Assembly (NCBI GenBank): GCA_025997155.1
Contig: BNUF01000034.1
Coordinates: 1 to 19,628 of the forward strand
Reading direction: 5' to 3'
Source: Clostridia bacterium
Lineage (GTDB): Bacteria > Bacillota > Clostridia > Lachnospirales > WQUN01
Length of the DNA: 19,628 bases
Part shown: one piece after another, positions 7,609 through 16,663 of the stretch
Layout: each line of letters starts with the position of its first letter
Position numbering within the stretch: the first letter of the stretch is position 1
Program-made: the position numbers and the translations under genes
Notes under the pieces: generated by a model
Told to the model about the DNA's origin: nothing
Databases searched by the model: none
Seen by the model: only the letters and a program-made list of their open reading frames with translations

Positions 7609-10600
7609 TCAATTACGTTGCACAAATACATAGTTTTCATATGGTTCAGAATCCGCACAAAACATCTTTAACTTTAAGTCCTTCAAAGCGCGACCGCCAA
7701 CGGAAGTTGAAATCTCTGTTTGATATGTCATCGATTTTGACGGTGTAGCCAACGCTTCTTCGGGTATATCCTTTATGACTATGGCGTTGTTATCCGAAGG
7801 TGACGTCAAATAATGTCCTTTGTCGCAACCGCACAATATCAAATGAGCGTGCTTGTTCATCTGATAATTCGAGCTAATCTCAAAGTTCAGTTTTCTTGTC
7901 TTTGCAAACGGTAACGCGCCCGCGATAGACCAATCCACGTTAATATTCAAGACTCGCGGAACGCGCAATTTATACGGCGAAGAAATTATGTCTCTATCTT
8001 GAACCTTATATATAGTAAACAATGTTAAATAATACGCGTCTTCATTTTTACTTTCGCGGTCATGTTGAATACATCCATATTTTTTATAAGTATCTATCGA
8101 AAATACGGGGATATCCTTCACGTCAGATTCCGTACACCATGGTGCTTTGTCTGTAGGGAGCGTTTTGGTACGCACGAGATATTTAAAAGCGAACGCCGTA
8201 GAAGGTATTGGCTCTTTAATTTTTACCCGTACTGAAACGGAAAATCCCGTGCCAGTCGGTGTTTCGACAAGTTGCACACTATCGCGGTCAATCTCACACG
8301 GGCGAAACGTATTTATTGTTTCTATGTTTGTGCAACGTATCCAGCGTCCTGCCGATGACGCAAGAACTTCGACTTTATAATATCCGTTTTCAGAGAGTTC
8401 GAATTCGCAGCCGCCCTCGCCAGATTTCCGTTCGCTGACAACACTATCATCAACAACAACGCGTACAGGTACGCTTTTTTGAGGTATTTTCCATGTAACG
8501 CTATACCTGTTATCTTTAACGTTTTGAACTTCTATTGGAAACGGCTCAACGCGCTCCATGGGTGTTAAAACAAACCCGATTCCAGAACTCTGAGGCATAC
8601 CTTGGTAATTGGCGCGTAAGATATATGAATAAATATTTTCATATATAAGCCCCGTATCGTCAAAATATCCCTGTGCGTTGTTTGTCAAAATAGTTTCTTT
8701 GCCGTTACTTTTTTTTAATATTGAAACACCCGCGCAATTTTGCGGCATTGTCCACGAGATTCTAAGCGCGGTCTCTTTTTGCTCGTACCTCAAATCTGAA
8801 ATCTCCGCCAAAATAGCAACTGTTTTACCCGTTCCCGAAGAATAGACACCATTGCGTTCGGCAAATACGGCATAGCTATAATATGTTCCAGGCAACAATT
8901 TGTCATCAAGGAAACTGTTTTCAGTCAACTTGGACGCAATTATGTCACCATCTTTTTCGTTTCGCGGTATATCTGTTCCAAGTTTTCTGATAATACTATA
9001 AGAAATGCCCTGTTCTCTCAAACGCGTCCAACCAATGCTTGCGGAGCACCTGTTCGTGTTTTGCGCTATATTGAAATTTTGAGGAGCGGACGGCGGCGTG
9101 GCATGAAGAAAATCAAGTGCTGGTTTATAATCTCTGCACGCTTCTAAAATTTCTAGGCAAACATCGGCTCGCTCGACTGCTGATTTTGTTTTCGCGCCGT
9201 CAAATAACATTGTTGCGCGGCTTAATCCGGTACGTATCTGGACTTCAAACTCTTTCACGTTCAACTTTGGAAATGTCGCCATGATTTGGCTCAAACGCCC
9301 TGAAGCGGTATAGAATTCACGCCCAATCACCAATTGTCGCAGGTCAGATAAGGGTTTCTCGTACTGCTTTTCCTCGCTCGCTATTTTTCGGCGTATATTC
9401 GCGACAGCCTCTTTTTCACTATCTTCAACAGCAAGAACTTCAGCTTCAATGACATACTTTCGCGCTTCGGAAAAGTTGTAGGTGGATAACGCGTCGTCGG
9501 CTTGCGCTATATATTTCTTGAATAGCGGCGCACTCGCGAAGATAAAACCGCACTCGGGGCATTTTTCAAGCGACAATAGTATTGGTTTACCACACTTTTT
9601 GCAAGGCTGAAATAAAGCTTTTTGACAGCTTGAACACTTGTTGATTTTTTGGGCTTCGGTAATATCCTCAAATTCAAATGTACTATGACAATGCGCACAC
9701 TTAACGTAATATGAACTTTTTTCTGGTATATAGGGGTCTTCCTTGAGTTTGGCAACGTTATTGTAAATTGCCAACGCAACATCGGCACTTCCAAACACAT
9801 CAGCAATTTGTTTTATACACCCGTCAGCAATTCTCGGGGTATAGCGATCAGAGTTTGTCATGTTGCCGATATGCTCGAACAGTTTTGTCATTTGGGGGAG
9901 CTTGTACAGCAAATGGGCATCATAGGCACGTCGAGTTTCATCTGACTCAAATATGAAACTTCTACCTGCGGTTGTCAACCCTTTCAATAACGATACTAAC
10001 GTATTTCCTTCTATGTCGGCAATCTCTATTGCTTTGGCATTGCAAATTGAAGAAAGTTCTGGCGTAGACATTGCACGATAAAGCTTACCCTTACTTGGTT
10101 CTTTTTTTAAATACGCGACGAAATCATACATGTTGAAAACGATAGTCAAATCCGCTCCGTCAGGGTCTTTTGTCTCTCTCAAAAGTGCCAACTTATTATA
10201 AGTATCGTCTATATTAGCTGGAAATTTTGGCATAGCAGAGAGTGGGTCAATCTTTGTTATCGTAAAACCCGCCTCAATAAACGCCTTTTTAACATTGGCA
10301 TCTGAGAGTTTGGTTCTTTTTATTTGAGCTTTTATCGCAACCTCTGTAATAGCACTTTTCCCTGTGCTTTTCATTATCTCTGCAGTCGAACGCAGACTAC
10401 GAATCATACTCTCCGTATGCGCCAAAGCGAACTTTGTGTAGGAATCAGACAGCTTGCCGTCAGAAGTAAAAAATTCGGTCTTTTTGCTTTTGAGAAAATC
10501 TAACTTATTTTCATACTCAACACCCTGTAGTGTATTGAAAAGCCCTTCATTGACTTTAATCGCCTTGTCAATAGCATCTGAAACTTGCTTGCGATTTTTT

Positions 10601-10656
10601 TCGGGCGGATCAAACGGCAACGCGGTCAAGTCAAAAAAATTACAATCTTTCTTCAT
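7609..10656 (-). CDS. Large zinc-ribbon / fibronectin type III multidomain protein
   Basis: This 1015-aa protein starts at the ATG at 10656, one base after the stop of the Hsp70 gene, with GGGGAG upstream. The frame is open for 59 more codons, but that part lies inside the Hsp70 gene and reads as shadow. Residues 1-130 are helical and begin FFDLTALPFDPPEKN. Residues 150-310 hold a mixed domain. Two zinc ribbons follow (CAHC 320-323 with CSSC 341-344; CKKC 352-355 with CPEC 366-369). Residues 375-515 look like TPR-type helices. About 521-900 reads as repeated beta-sandwich modules, of which 521-615 and 618-705 fit fibronectin type III best. There is no signal peptide or membrane anchor, so the FN3 modules are cytoplasmic. 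No J-domain HPD motif is visible. It may be an adaptor linking Hsp70 clients to the GTPases (inference). Confidence 0.85.
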   Translation of the reverse strand: MKKDCNFFDLTALPFDPPEKNRKQVSDAIDKAIKVNEGLFNTLQGVEYENKLDFLKSKKTEFFTSDGKLSDSYTKFALAHTESMIRSLRSTAEIMKSTGKSAITEVAIKAQIKRTKLSDANVKKAFIEAGFTITKIDPLSAMPKFPANIDDTYNKLALLRETKDPDGADLTIVFNMYDFVAYLKKEPSKGKLYRAMSTPELSSICNAKAIEIADIEGNTLVSLLKGLTTAGRSFIFESDETRRAYDAHLLYKLPQMTKLFEHIGNMTNSDRYTPRIADGCIKQIADVFGSADVALAIYNNVAKLKEDPYIPEKSSYYVKCAHCHSTFEFEDITEAQKINKCSSCQKALFQPCKKCGKPILLSLEKCPECGFIFASAPLFKKYIAQADDALSTYNFSEARKYVIEAEVLAVEDSEKEAVANIRRKIASEEKQYEKPLSDLRQLVIGREFYTASGRLSQIMATFPKLNVKEFEVQIRTGLSRATMLFDGAKTKSAVERADVCLEILEACRDYKPALDFLHATPPSAPQNFNIAQNTNRCSASIGWTRLREQGISYSIIRKLGTDIPRNEKDGDIIASKLTENSFLDDKLLPGTYYSYAVFAERNGVYSSGTGKTVAILAEISDLRYEQKETALRISWTMPQNCAGVSILKKSNGKETILTNNAQGYFDDTGLIYENIYSYILRANYQGMPQSSGIGFVLTPMERVEPFPIEVQNVKDNRYSVTWKIPQKSVPVRVVVDDSVVSERKSGEGGCEFELSENGYYKVEVLASSAGRWIRCTNIETINTFRPCEIDRDSVQLVETPTGTGFSVSVRVKIKEPIPSTAFAFKYLVRTKTLPTDKAPWCTESDVKDIPVFSIDTYKKYGCIQHDRESKNEDAYYLTLFTIYKVQDRDIISSPYKLRVPRVLNINVDWSIAGALPFAKTRKLNFEISSNYQMNKHAHLILCGCDKGHYLTSPSDNNAIVIKDIPEEALATPSKSMTYQTEISTSVGGRALKDLKLKMFCADSEPYENYVFVQRN

Positions 10657-10657
10657 C

Positions 10658-12910
10658 TTATTCGTCTCCCCACGTTTCGGTTTCGGAGTTTTCGGAGTCC
10701 TCATTTGCACGTTGGCGCATATTAATATTAGAAATGTACGCGTGCGATAAAAGTTCACAATGATGACCGCCGTGTTCCAATCCAAAGCGCACGTCAACAT
10801 TTCTTTCATCGGGTTTGTCTTTGCTCCCCACAAGTTTATCGTCTATATAAATCTCGTAATGTCCGCCATGCGACAGCGACATTTTCAGTGTAAATCTCGA
10901 ACCGACAGTCGCAACGGGCGTACCGTCCAAAAACATATCTCCGCCATTTAGACTTAGACTAGCTCTGATTATCCCGAGAGTAATGTTGACATTTCCGCCA
11001 GGATGCGGCTTTATATCTGATGTATCAATGTCACATTCAATTTCGAAATCATCGTCGTTGCCAAGCGTATAGTAAACGCCTTCGTCCATCGCGCTGATAT
11101 TATAGCCGTGAAATTCTATGGCTTTTTCATTTGCCTTCACATGAACTTTTGGTTCGTTGTACTTCGCGCCGCTTGGATGACTTGAAATATTATCATAATT
11201 GCTCCATTCAACGTTACTAAACGTCACAGCCTTGAATTTGTGAACAACGTCTTGATTGGCGGAACGCCCCGTTTGCAATCCCAAAAACGACGCTGGCACG
11301 TCCCGCGTTTCTTTTTCAACAGATTTGCCGTACTTTGAAATATCCGTCGGCACGGCGTCCTTTCGTATCGTCAAGTCGGTTTTATCGTCTTCTTGACGTG
11401 CTTGTATATGGATAATTCCATTGTCATCATAGCTATACTGAATCCTAACCAACGTTCCGCGGGTGTCGCCGTTTTTCACATGACGTATTCCCGTGACTAC
11501 GTATTTGTACGGAATTTTGCAATCTACGGGGTTTTCGCTGCTTCCTTGCAGAACATATATTTCTATTTCGTTGCTTGAATGTTTAGAAGTATAGAACTTG
11601 AATTTCTTTGCTGAACGTACAGGGCGTGGGTGATTCGCTGGGATAATGATTTCATTGTAGTACATATTTGTATCGTCGTTGACAGCGATAATTCCCATAG
11701 CGTGAGCGACCGTTTCTTTTATGCTCAATAAACCCACATCAGACAGCTTTTTTTCACTTTTGACGGAACTTAAAAAATTGTCACTCAAATCTTTCCGATC
11801 AGTAACCTTTTTGCCATCTTCAACTTTGACTGATAAATCAAAATACGCGGTTGCGGTCTTCGTTGCCTGTATTGCCGCGCCAAGAGCGACCGCTTCATCA
11901 GGATTTACATGAGCGATTGGCTTTTTCCCGAATATGTTAGCGATAAATCTCGATACTTGCGGCATACGGGTTGAACCGCCTACGAGAAGGATATCGGTTA
12001 TGTTACTTGCGTCAAGCTTTGATTCGCCCAAAACCGCCCTGCATAGGTCTCCTGTCCTCTCTATTAAGTCCGCGGTACATTTCTCAAAATCTTCTCTCGT
12101 AATAGTTACACTACATCTGCCAAAATTAGGCAACGTCGCGTCGACCTTCACACTCTCGCGTGCGGATAAACTTTTCTTCACACCTTTCGCAAGCCCTTTT
12201 ACATAAGAAATAGTCGAAATATCGGCGCGTGTTTCCTCGTTGAGTTCTTCTTGAAATTTGGCATGTAAAATACTTTCGAGACGCCCGTCCCAATCGCGGC
12301 CGCCCAGTTCATGATTGCCCCGTGTCGTCACTGTGAATAATTCGCCGTCGTGTCCCATTTTCACCAATGTAACATCAAACGTCCCGCCACCTAAATCATA
12401 GACAAGTATATTCGCGTTTTCGCGCCAATGTGACAAACTGTAAGCCATTGCCGCCGCATTAGGTTCGTCAATGATTTTTTTGACGCTTAGCCCTGCCGAC
12501 TCGGCAGCCCTAAGCGTTGCTTCGCGTTCAAGAGAATAGAAATAGGCGGGTACGGTTATCACGGCATCCTTGATTTTGCCGCCAAGTTCCGCCTCCGCTT
12601 CTTCTTTCAGATGACGTAGTAGCATAGCCGATAATTCTTCAGAAGTGTAAGCCTTGCCGTCAATATAGCAATAGGGCTTGCCGCTACCCATTCCGCGCTT
12701 AAATGTCGCTACACATCCAAGTTCGCCGGCATTGAACGCGCTTTCGGCTTCAGTGCCAAAACGAGGTACGCCGTCAATAAATTGTATCACGGAAGGCGTA
12801 ATCTTAGCGCCTTCCCCATTATTCACAATGCGGGGCATACGAGTAGCTTCGTCTACAATGGCAACGGCCGAAAACGTTGTTCCTAAATCAATGCCAACCG
12901 AATAAGTCAT
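10658..12910 (-). CDS. Hsp70-family chaperone with C-terminal lectin-like beta-sandwich
   Basis: This 750-aa protein has a complete Hsp70 nucleotide-binding domain with GIDLGTTFS (6-14), DLGGGTFD (172-179) and LLVGGSTRMP (308-317). A substrate-binding beta domain follows (about 396-510, with ETVAHAMGI near its start). Canonical DnaK would next have the alpha-helical lid. Here residues about 555-733 instead form a predicted beta-sandwich with YEIYIDDKLVG (685-695) and paired GGH motifs. This looks like a concanavalin/LamG-type fold, and a short acidic tail follows (735-750). The start at 12910 has AGGAGGG upstream and lies 8 bases after the other Hsp70 gene. The protein has no export signal. 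The lid replacement suggests a dedicated client or ligand rather than general folding. It probably uses the GrpE-like factor encoded in the same operon. Confidence 0.93.
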   Translation of the reverse strand: MTYSVGIDLGTTFSAVAIVDEATRMPRIVNNGEGAKITPSVIQFIDGVPRFGTEAESAFNAGELGCVATFKRGMGSGKPYCYIDGKAYTSEELSAMLLRHLKEEAEAELGGKIKDAVITVPAYFYSLEREATLRAAESAGLSVKKIIDEPNAAAMAYSLSHWRENANILVYDLGGGTFDVTLVKMGHDGELFTVTTRGNHELGGRDWDGRLESILHAKFQEELNEETRADISTISYVKGLAKGVKKSLSARESVKVDATLPNFGRCSVTITREDFEKCTADLIERTGDLCRAVLGESKLDASNITDILLVGGSTRMPQVSRFIANIFGKKPIAHVNPDEAVALGAAIQATKTATAYFDLSVKVEDGKKVTDRKDLSDNFLSSVKSEKKLSDVGLLSIKETVAHAMGIIAVNDDTNMYYNEIIIPANHPRPVRSAKKFKFYTSKHSSNEIEIYVLQGSSENPVDCKIPYKYVVTGIRHVKNGDTRGTLVRIQYSYDDNGIIHIQARQEDDKTDLTIRKDAVPTDISKYGKSVEKETRDVPASFLGLQTGRSANQDVVHKFKAVTFSNVEWSNYDNISSHPSGAKYNEPKVHVKANEKAIEFHGYNISAMDEGVYYTLGNDDDFEIECDIDTSDIKPHPGGNVNITLGIIRASLSLNGGDMFLDGTPVATVGSRFTLKMSLSHGGHYEIYIDDKLVGSKDKPDERNVDVRFGLEHGGHHCELLSHAYISNINMRQRANEDSENSETETWGDE

Positions 12911-12918
12911 ATGCCCTC

Positions 12919-14637
12919 CTAAATTTGTCCGCTTGTTTTAAGTAAAGCAAACTGTTTAACCGCTTCGTCTAATTCTTCGGGGCTCTTTGTGTTTTCGGAT
13001 TCAATCACCGTTTCCGTCAATTCCCCTGTTGACACAACCTTTGCTTTTACCTCCAACCCTCTTGCGCTTGAACGGAATGTCACCTCTAACGGCGAACCTT
13101 TAGGCGTATTCGGGGGCAATGGTACTATCAACTCGCCGATACGCTTAACCTTCAAGGCGAGGTCGGTTTTTTGAGGGTTGCCGTTTTTGTCCTCGCATGG
13201 CGTTACAGCGGTATTTTCACGGTCGGTGGCGACATTTTCAAAAATTCTCGCACGGATAAATTCTTGATTTTCATAGACCGTGTAATATTCACGCGAAAGT
13301 TCTGACGGCGAAACATCTCCAACGAAAAGCAAGTTGTCAACAAAAAGGTTGCCGCTGGAGTTCAGAACGCCAAGCCCAAACGAACGCGCAAGTTTATCAA
13401 CGTAACCGCCACCACCGGAAAAGACTTGCGGAACGTTAATCATCAAATCTTCCGCTTGAGATTCGGTCAGAGGAGGTTGCGCGTCTTCAAACGCGCTCTC
13501 TTTAGTTTGCGCCGAATCGGAACTGCCTAACGAGTTGCTTTCAACACGTTCACGCAGTTTCTCATTGAATTCAACAGCCGCCGCTAACGCCGCTCCCTTT
13601 GCTACAGCTAAGTTTGGCTGCTCCACGCGAACCTTTCCAGGGAACAACTTTTCAACGACCGACTTAATCATCGGCATAAGCGTTGAACCGCCGACAAGCA
13701 ACACGACGTCTACCTCATTTTCTGAAACTCCTGTATCTGTCAGCAGTTTTCGCACAAAGTCCATTGTCCGCTCAACTAAATCTTGCGTAAGTTCCTCAAA
13801 CTTTTCGCGTGTAACTTCAATACGAGTCGCGTCACCCGCGTAGTTGACCGTGAAACTTTTGTTGGTCATGCTGGAGAGTCCGCGCTTTACTTCTTCCGCC
13901 AACGAACGGATTTTTTGCCTAAGTTCTCCCTCCATAGAATCTTTGTCAACGCCAGTTTCATCTTCATACACTTCGCTTATGTATCTGTACAAGCGTTCGT
14001 CCCAATCAACGCCGCCGAGTCTGTCATCTCCGCCAGATTTAATTACATCAATAGAAGCTTTGCCCGCGTCATCAACGCTAAAATCAAAAAGCGTAATGTC
14101 GAAAGTACCTCCGCCGAGGTCGTAAACCATCATCTTGCGGTTTTCTTTGAACTCACGGCAGCAATAATTCAAAGCGGCCGCGGTAGGTTCGTTGACAATA
14201 TTCAACACGTTAAGCCCCGCAATTATACCCGCTTGCCGCGTAGCGTTGCGTTCTTCAGTTCCAAAATACGCGGGGCAAGTAATAACGACATCTTCCACGT
14301 TGTAACCTTGCTCATCGGCGTATTCTTTCATTCGCTTAAGAATCAACGCGGATATTGTGATAGGGTCGTAAGCAACGCCATCGAAATCATACGTTTGCGC
14401 ATTGGATTTACCAATCTGACGCTTTACAAACTGTATGACCCTGTGACCCTCAACTTCCACCTGATTTTTGGCTTCCTTCCCAATGACGGGCATTCCACCC
14501 TCGGGGAAGAATACCGCGGAGGCGAGCAAATCCCCGCCGTCGTTATAGTTCTGAATAACCTCGGGCGTACCGTTATCGTCCAAAGTCGCGATGACAGAGT
14601 ATGTCGTTCCTAAATCAATTCCGTATACTTTAGCCAT
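12919..14637 (-). CDS. Short lidless Hsp70 (DnaK-like)
   Basis: This 572-aa protein is shorter than typical DnaK (about 610-640 aa). The nucleotide-binding domain is intact: GIDLGTTYS (6-14), DLGGGTFD (173-180), and LLVGGSTLMP (313-322). The region that normally carries the DDVLLLDVTP-type linker is replaced by a long Ser/Glu-rich tether (365-395) and a GGGG stretch at 408-411. A degenerate substrate-binding beta domain (about 415-545) follows, including a PLPPNTPKGSPLEV segment. Only a short C-terminal helix remains (551-566), so the lid is absent. The ATG at 14637 has GGAGGG upstream. The gene lies 48 bases after the GrpE-like gene and 8 bases before the second Hsp70. No dnaJ is seen in the window. 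It is probably a specialised operon-bound chaperone rather than the housekeeping DnaK. Confidence 0.94.
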   Translation of the reverse strand: MAKVYGIDLGTTYSVIATLDDNGTPEVIQNYNDGGDLLASAVFFPEGGMPVIGKEAKNQVEVEGHRVIQFVKRQIGKSNAQTYDFDGVAYDPITISALILKRMKEYADEQGYNVEDVVITCPAYFGTEERNATRQAGIIAGLNVLNIVNEPTAAALNYCCREFKENRKMMVYDLGGGTFDITLFDFSVDDAGKASIDVIKSGGDDRLGGVDWDERLYRYISEVYEDETGVDKDSMEGELRQKIRSLAEEVKRGLSSMTNKSFTVNYAGDATRIEVTREKFEELTQDLVERTMDFVRKLLTDTGVSENEVDVVLLVGGSTLMPMIKSVVEKLFPGKVRVEQPNLAVAKGAALAAAVEFNEKLRERVESNSLGSSDSAQTKESAFEDAQPPLTESQAEDLMINVPQVFSGGGGYVDKLARSFGLGVLNSSGNLFVDNLLFVGDVSPSELSREYYTVYENQEFIRARIFENVATDRENTAVTPCEDKNGNPQKTDLALKVKRIGELIVPLPPNTPKGSPLEVTFRSSARGLEVKAKVVSTGELTETVIESENTKSPEELDEAVKQFALLKTSGQI

Positions 14638-14669
14638 ATGTTACCCTCCTATTTTTTAGCGTCTTTGCC

Positions 14670-14686
14670 GCCACTTCAAGTGTGGC
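14670..14686 (-). other. Weak hairpin between grpE-like and Hsp70 genes
   Basis: GCCAC and GTGGC arms of 5 bp flank a 7-base loop directly at the grpE-like stop codon, in the longest gap inside the operon. No strong U-tract follows, so it is not a convincing terminator. It could tune the ratio of the two messages, or be chance. Confidence 0.25.
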
Positions 14687-15294
14687 TACTCAATCGTTGG
14701 TTTTTTTATATAGACATCAACCAATTCCTTAACCAGCGTCCTGTTCTCAACATAAAATCCCGCTTGTCGGCTTTTTATCACAGTATCGGCTTTTTCGGCA
14801 TCGTCGGTTTCCTCTCGTTCGACAACTTGGCAATGTTTTGTATTGCGCTTGCTACCTGGTTGACTTTCGAGCTTGGTAACACCATACCCCTCCAAAATTT
14901 GCAATATATCTTGAAACATATAGCCCAATCGCTTCTTTATTTTTTCGTTCTCAATGTCGGATAACACACCTACATTGTCGCTATATATTTTTGCGACATT
15001 AACCAGTACATCATCAAAAATTCGCCCTTTTTCGATTTCGCGGTAATGCTCAACTTCTGTCTGCATCGACTGTAGGCGATTCGCGAATTCGGTATGATAA
15101 AGCCTGTGCATTTCTCGAAGTTCGCGCGCAATCTTTTCAACATCGCCGTATAATTTCGAGGTTACGGAATCAGGAGCAACATTAGCATTCGCAGGGATTT
15201 CTTGTTCTGTTTTAGACTCTTGTTGCCCAGTGTCATTCGTTTCCGCCGAAACTTCATCAATCCCCACCTGATTGATAACATTCATGTCTTCCAT
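14686..15294 (-). CDS. grpE: GrpE-family nucleotide exchange factor
   Basis: This 202-aa protein has the GrpE layout: a disordered acidic N terminus (1-45), a long coiled-coil helix (about 46-95, with heptad-like charged residues), a helical dimer region (about 96-135), and a C-terminal beta domain (about 136-197). The beta domain contains GYGVTKLES (136-144), ADTVIKSRQAGFYVENR (169-185) and a final LVDVYI. In canonical GrpE the corresponding blocks are a glycine-Val segment and TV..VLQKGY....R.LRPA.V.V. It should release ADP from the two Hsp70s encoded immediately downstream. The start at 15294 has an excellent AGGAGGAG. Similarity outside the beta domain is low, so it is a divergent, operon-specific paralogue rather than the housekeeping gene. 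Confidence 0.82.
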   Translation of the reverse strand: MEDMNVINQVGIDEVSAETNDTGQQESKTEQEIPANANVAPDSVTSKLYGDVEKIARELREMHRLYHTEFANRLQSMQTEVEHYREIEKGRIFDDVLVNVAKIYSDNVGVLSDIENEKIKKRLGYMFQDILQILEGYGVTKLESQPGSKRNTKHCQVVEREETDDAEKADTVIKSRQAGFYVENRTLVKELVDVYIKKPTIE

Positions 15295-15314
15295 TTATTC
15301 TCCTCCTAATATTC

Positions 15315-16649
15315 TCATATACCTATAAAAACCGAGCCGTTCGAGTCGTGTACGCAAGTAACACCTTCGGGCAACATGGAGAGCGTTTCGGCACGCACAC
15401 GCGGTTCATCGGTTTCACTAACTTGTATGCCACGTTGGTTCGCGTTGTTTGCTGTGCCGCCAAAAATCAAACCGCCCCCTGTATGCCCTAAAGATTGTGA
15501 AATCGACATTGTCACTTTTATTTTGTGGTAAGTTCCAAGGTGTTCAGACCACTTTTTACACGACGTACCAGAAGAATGCCGCATCAGTACTAATTTCGTA
15601 ACATCGCCCATTAATTGCGTGAAAATGTCCTCGCCCTTTTCCTTGCCGCCAAACAGCGAAGAAATAAAATCGTTATGGCTGAGGGCAAACTTTCGTCCCC
15701 TTAACAAGGTACTTATTTTAGGGAATCGTGCGGTATCAACGCCGTCAATTACCAGCGCGAACTCTTTATTCAGCCCCTGTAAATATTTAATGTGACCAAG
15801 CGCAAGATTAATAAGCAAGTCATTGCCGTTTGCTCCAACGTCAACACAAGCAACTCCGTTTAAGTTGAGTAACTTCTTAATGTTGCATCCGTTTTTAGGC
15901 GTTGTTCCATAGACACCGCTTACTTGTCGGTTCAGTTTATTGATAAATGAACGCACAGTTGTGATTTCTGTTGAACCAGACATATAGTCTCGACTAATGT
16001 CAGCGTGTTCATTTGACGTTATGGCGTTTTGTTTAAGCAGCGCGTTAAGTTTATCCATAAGTTTATCAACGGGAAACACTGATAAATTCTGAAAAGTCAC
16101 CTTGCCTTCGCTGTGCAATAAAACTTCAACAACCGTGCGTATGAGCAATTCCGCCTTTGGATTCTTTTCATTTTCTAAAATTGTTTCAGACAAGATATAT
16201 TCAATGTCATTGCCCGGCAAAGCCCTAAACGCGTCATAAAACAACGACGCTTGCGATATTATTTCATACGCGCCGCTGTGAGCGTTTATCAAATTTTCCA
16301 AGTGCCGATTGCCGCAATGTATAGCAATTATAGGAACGTTATTCTGCTGCAGCATATGAATAAACGGCATTAAAGCTTTCGTTCGGTCTTCGATTTTTCC
16401 TCCAGACACAACAATGTTATCAGGCATATTAGTGTTACCTATTATGTAATCTATCGCCGTAACGTTACCTTGAGTCTGAATATCATAGATGTCATTATCG
16501 TCCCCCTGCGTTAAAAGCAACTGTTGCTTATTCATTCCCTTAACAACGGATACTTTGCGGTTCTCAAAATTGGCGTTTGACGCGTCTTGGTATACGCGTC
16601 TGATGTCGCCTCTTGTCCGCATATTGTCAATCGTACTCCAAACACTCAT
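15315..16649 (-). CDS. Probable ATPase-dead VirD4/TraG-like partner protein
   Basis: This 444-aa protein is about the size of the ATPase encoded 14 bases upstream and seems to follow the same plan. Where the P-loop is expected, IVVSGGKIEDRTKAL (79-93) lacks the GxGK[ST] signature. A Walker-B-like strand FALVIDGVD (297-305) has Asp but no catalytic Glu. A LALGHIKYL helix (282-290) and RHSSGTSCKKWSEHLG (357-372) resemble the VirD4/TraG C-terminal half. The start at 16649 has GGAG upstream. I see no membrane segments or zinc sites. If the alignment by eye is right, this is a pseudo-ATPase that could form mixed rings with, or regulate, its active neighbour. The alternative is an unrelated protein with an accidental similarity; no family is certain. 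Confidence 0.75.
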   Translation of the reverse strand: MSVWSTIDNMRTRGDIRRVYQDASNANFENRKVSVVKGMNKQQLLLTQGDDNDIYDIQTQGNVTAIDYIIGNTNMPDNIVVSGGKIEDRTKALMPFIHMLQQNNVPIIAIHCGNRHLENLINAHSGAYEIISQASLFYDAFRALPGNDIEYILSETILENEKNPKAELLIRTVVEVLLHSEGKVTFQNLSVFPVDKLMDKLNALLKQNAITSNEHADISRDYMSGSTEITTVRSFINKLNRQVSGVYGTTPKNGCNIKKLLNLNGVACVDVGANGNDLLINLALGHIKYLQGLNKEFALVIDGVDTARFPKISTLLRGRKFALSHNDFISSLFGGKEKGEDIFTQLMGDVTKLVLMRHSSGTSCKKWSEHLGTYHKIKVTMSISQSLGHTGGGLIFGGTANNANQRGIQVSETDEPRVRAETLSMLPEGVTCVHDSNGSVFIGI

Positions 16650-16663
16650 ATAACCCGCTCCGT

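Noticed and set aside
10657-10833. 59 extra N-terminal codons on the 1015-aa protein
   Set aside because: They overlap the end of the second Hsp70 gene, and the ATG at 10656 has its own GGGGAG site and sits one base after the Hsp70 stop.
13783-14613. A 276-codon open frame on the plus strand opposite the short Hsp70 gene
   Set aside because: It lies wholly antisense to a well-conserved Hsp70 domain, has no good ribosome site, and its residues read as shadow. Long antisense frames opposite hsp70 genes are a known artefact of their codon pattern.
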